Below, piece after piece: positions 5,885-6,045 of a DNA stretch of 6,045 nucleotides. Position numbers and translations under genes: made by a program. The DNA is from Opitutaceae bacterium UBA6669 (GTDB taxonomy: Bacteria > Verrucomicrobiota > Verrucomicrobiia > Opitutales > Opitutaceae). Each line of letters opens with the position of its first letter. Position 1 is the stretch's first letter. The notes beneath the pieces were generated by a model. It was not told the DNA's origin. It saw nothing but the letters and a program-made list of their open reading frames with translations, and searched no databases. The stretch lies in contig DKKJ01000100.1 of the NCBI GenBank assembly GCA_002455175.1, positions 17,552-23,596 of the forward strand, given 5' to 3'.

Positions 5885-6045
5885 TTACGCCTTCGTCGGA
5901 GAAGGCGTAGTACCCGGTGAACCCGTTTCGATCGAAGGACGCGTCCCACGTGCCATGGACGCGTGCACGCGAGCCCAGTCCGCCGCCTCGCGTCGGTAGG
6001 AGCGGATGACGTGGGTAACAATATCGTTCAACGGGCGTCCATCCG
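5885..6045 (-). CDS. C-terminal end of an unidentified protein (partial at right edge)
   Basis: Reading the - strand from the right edge, a frame is open from 6043 to TAA at 5887-5885, giving 52 residues with the start outside the window. The first part (about DIVTHVIRSYRREAADWARVH) looks like an amphipathic, charged helix. The last 18 residues (from about IETGSPGTT to PTKA) are Ser/Thr/Pro/Gly-rich and look disordered, as in many natural C-terminal tails. The frame was preferred over the other two - strand frames because one of them stops at once and the other reads as low-quality, Arg/Gly-rich sequence. It converges with the thioesterase gene, with 54 bp between the stops. The protein family is not recognisable from so short a piece. 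Confidence 0.5.
   Translation of the reverse strand, partial: DGRPLNDIVTHVIRSYRREAADWARVHASMARGTRPSIETGSPGTTPSPTKA
5886..5909. terminator. Possible hairpin terminator between convergent genes
   Basis: A perfect 9-bp inverted repeat (TACGCCTTC at 5886-5894 and GAAGGCGTA at 5901-5909) encloses a 6-nt loop. It lies 55 bp past the thioesterase stop and overlaps the stop codon of the converging gene, so it could end transcripts from the left. No run of T follows on either strand, so this is not a classical intrinsic terminator. It could instead protect 3' ends or be fortuitous. Confidence 0.4.

Noticed and set aside
5595..5999. Long open frame on the + strand running through and past the thioesterase
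   Set aside because: It overlaps a well-supported thioesterase in another frame and is Ser/Arg/Pro-rich without any recognisable motif, as expected of an out-of-frame reading.

Overview
The window holds seven complete or near-complete protein genes, two genes cut by the window edges and one tRNA, all ordinary-looking bacterial chromosome. GC content looks moderately high, and third codon positions are GC-rich. Most starts lack a clear Shine-Dalgarno sequence. The carbohydrate-linked transporter, the YafK-type L,D-transpeptidase and the weak ribosome-binding signals would fit a Gram-negative such as a member of the Verrucomicrobiota (Opitutae-like). That assignment is inferred from general style, and no marker gene here settles it.

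Left part (1-2330, + strand): the C-terminal end of a protein with a beta-rich tail of the kind seen in carbohydrate-active enzymes. It is followed after 74 bp by an MFS transporter of the anion:cation symporter (hexuronate/ExuT-like) family. Together they suggest a small glycan or sugar-acid utilisation locus that continues upstream of the window. A 173-residue protein that I do not recognise follows after a 124-bp gap.

Middle part (2371-3868, - strand): a YafK-like L,D-transpeptidase (periplasmic murein enzyme with a His and Cys active site). Upstream of it on the same strand is a nucleotidyltransferase of the polymerase-beta superfamily with a long helical C-terminal domain. The two have a 130-bp gap and no obvious functional link. 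The transpeptidase converges with the unknown gene, with only 40 bp between the stop codons.

Right part (3961-6045): a complete tRNA-Arg(CCT) with encoded CCA, diverging from the nucleotidyltransferase. Next comes a 217-bp intergenic stretch containing a perfect 16-bp AT-rich palindrome within a 14-bp imperfect tandem repeat. A GT-B glycosyltransferase then overlaps by 4 bp (ATGA) a hotdog-fold acyl-CoA thioesterase, so these two are probably translationally coupled. A - strand gene enters from the right edge and ends in a hairpin that covers its stop codon.

I found no CRISPR array, insertion sequence, phage gene or clearly new multi-gene system. The most worthwhile leads are the unrecognised 173-residue protein, the glycosyltransferase-thioesterase pair, the nucleotidyltransferase with an unassigned C-terminal domain, and the palindromic repeat downstream of the tRNA.
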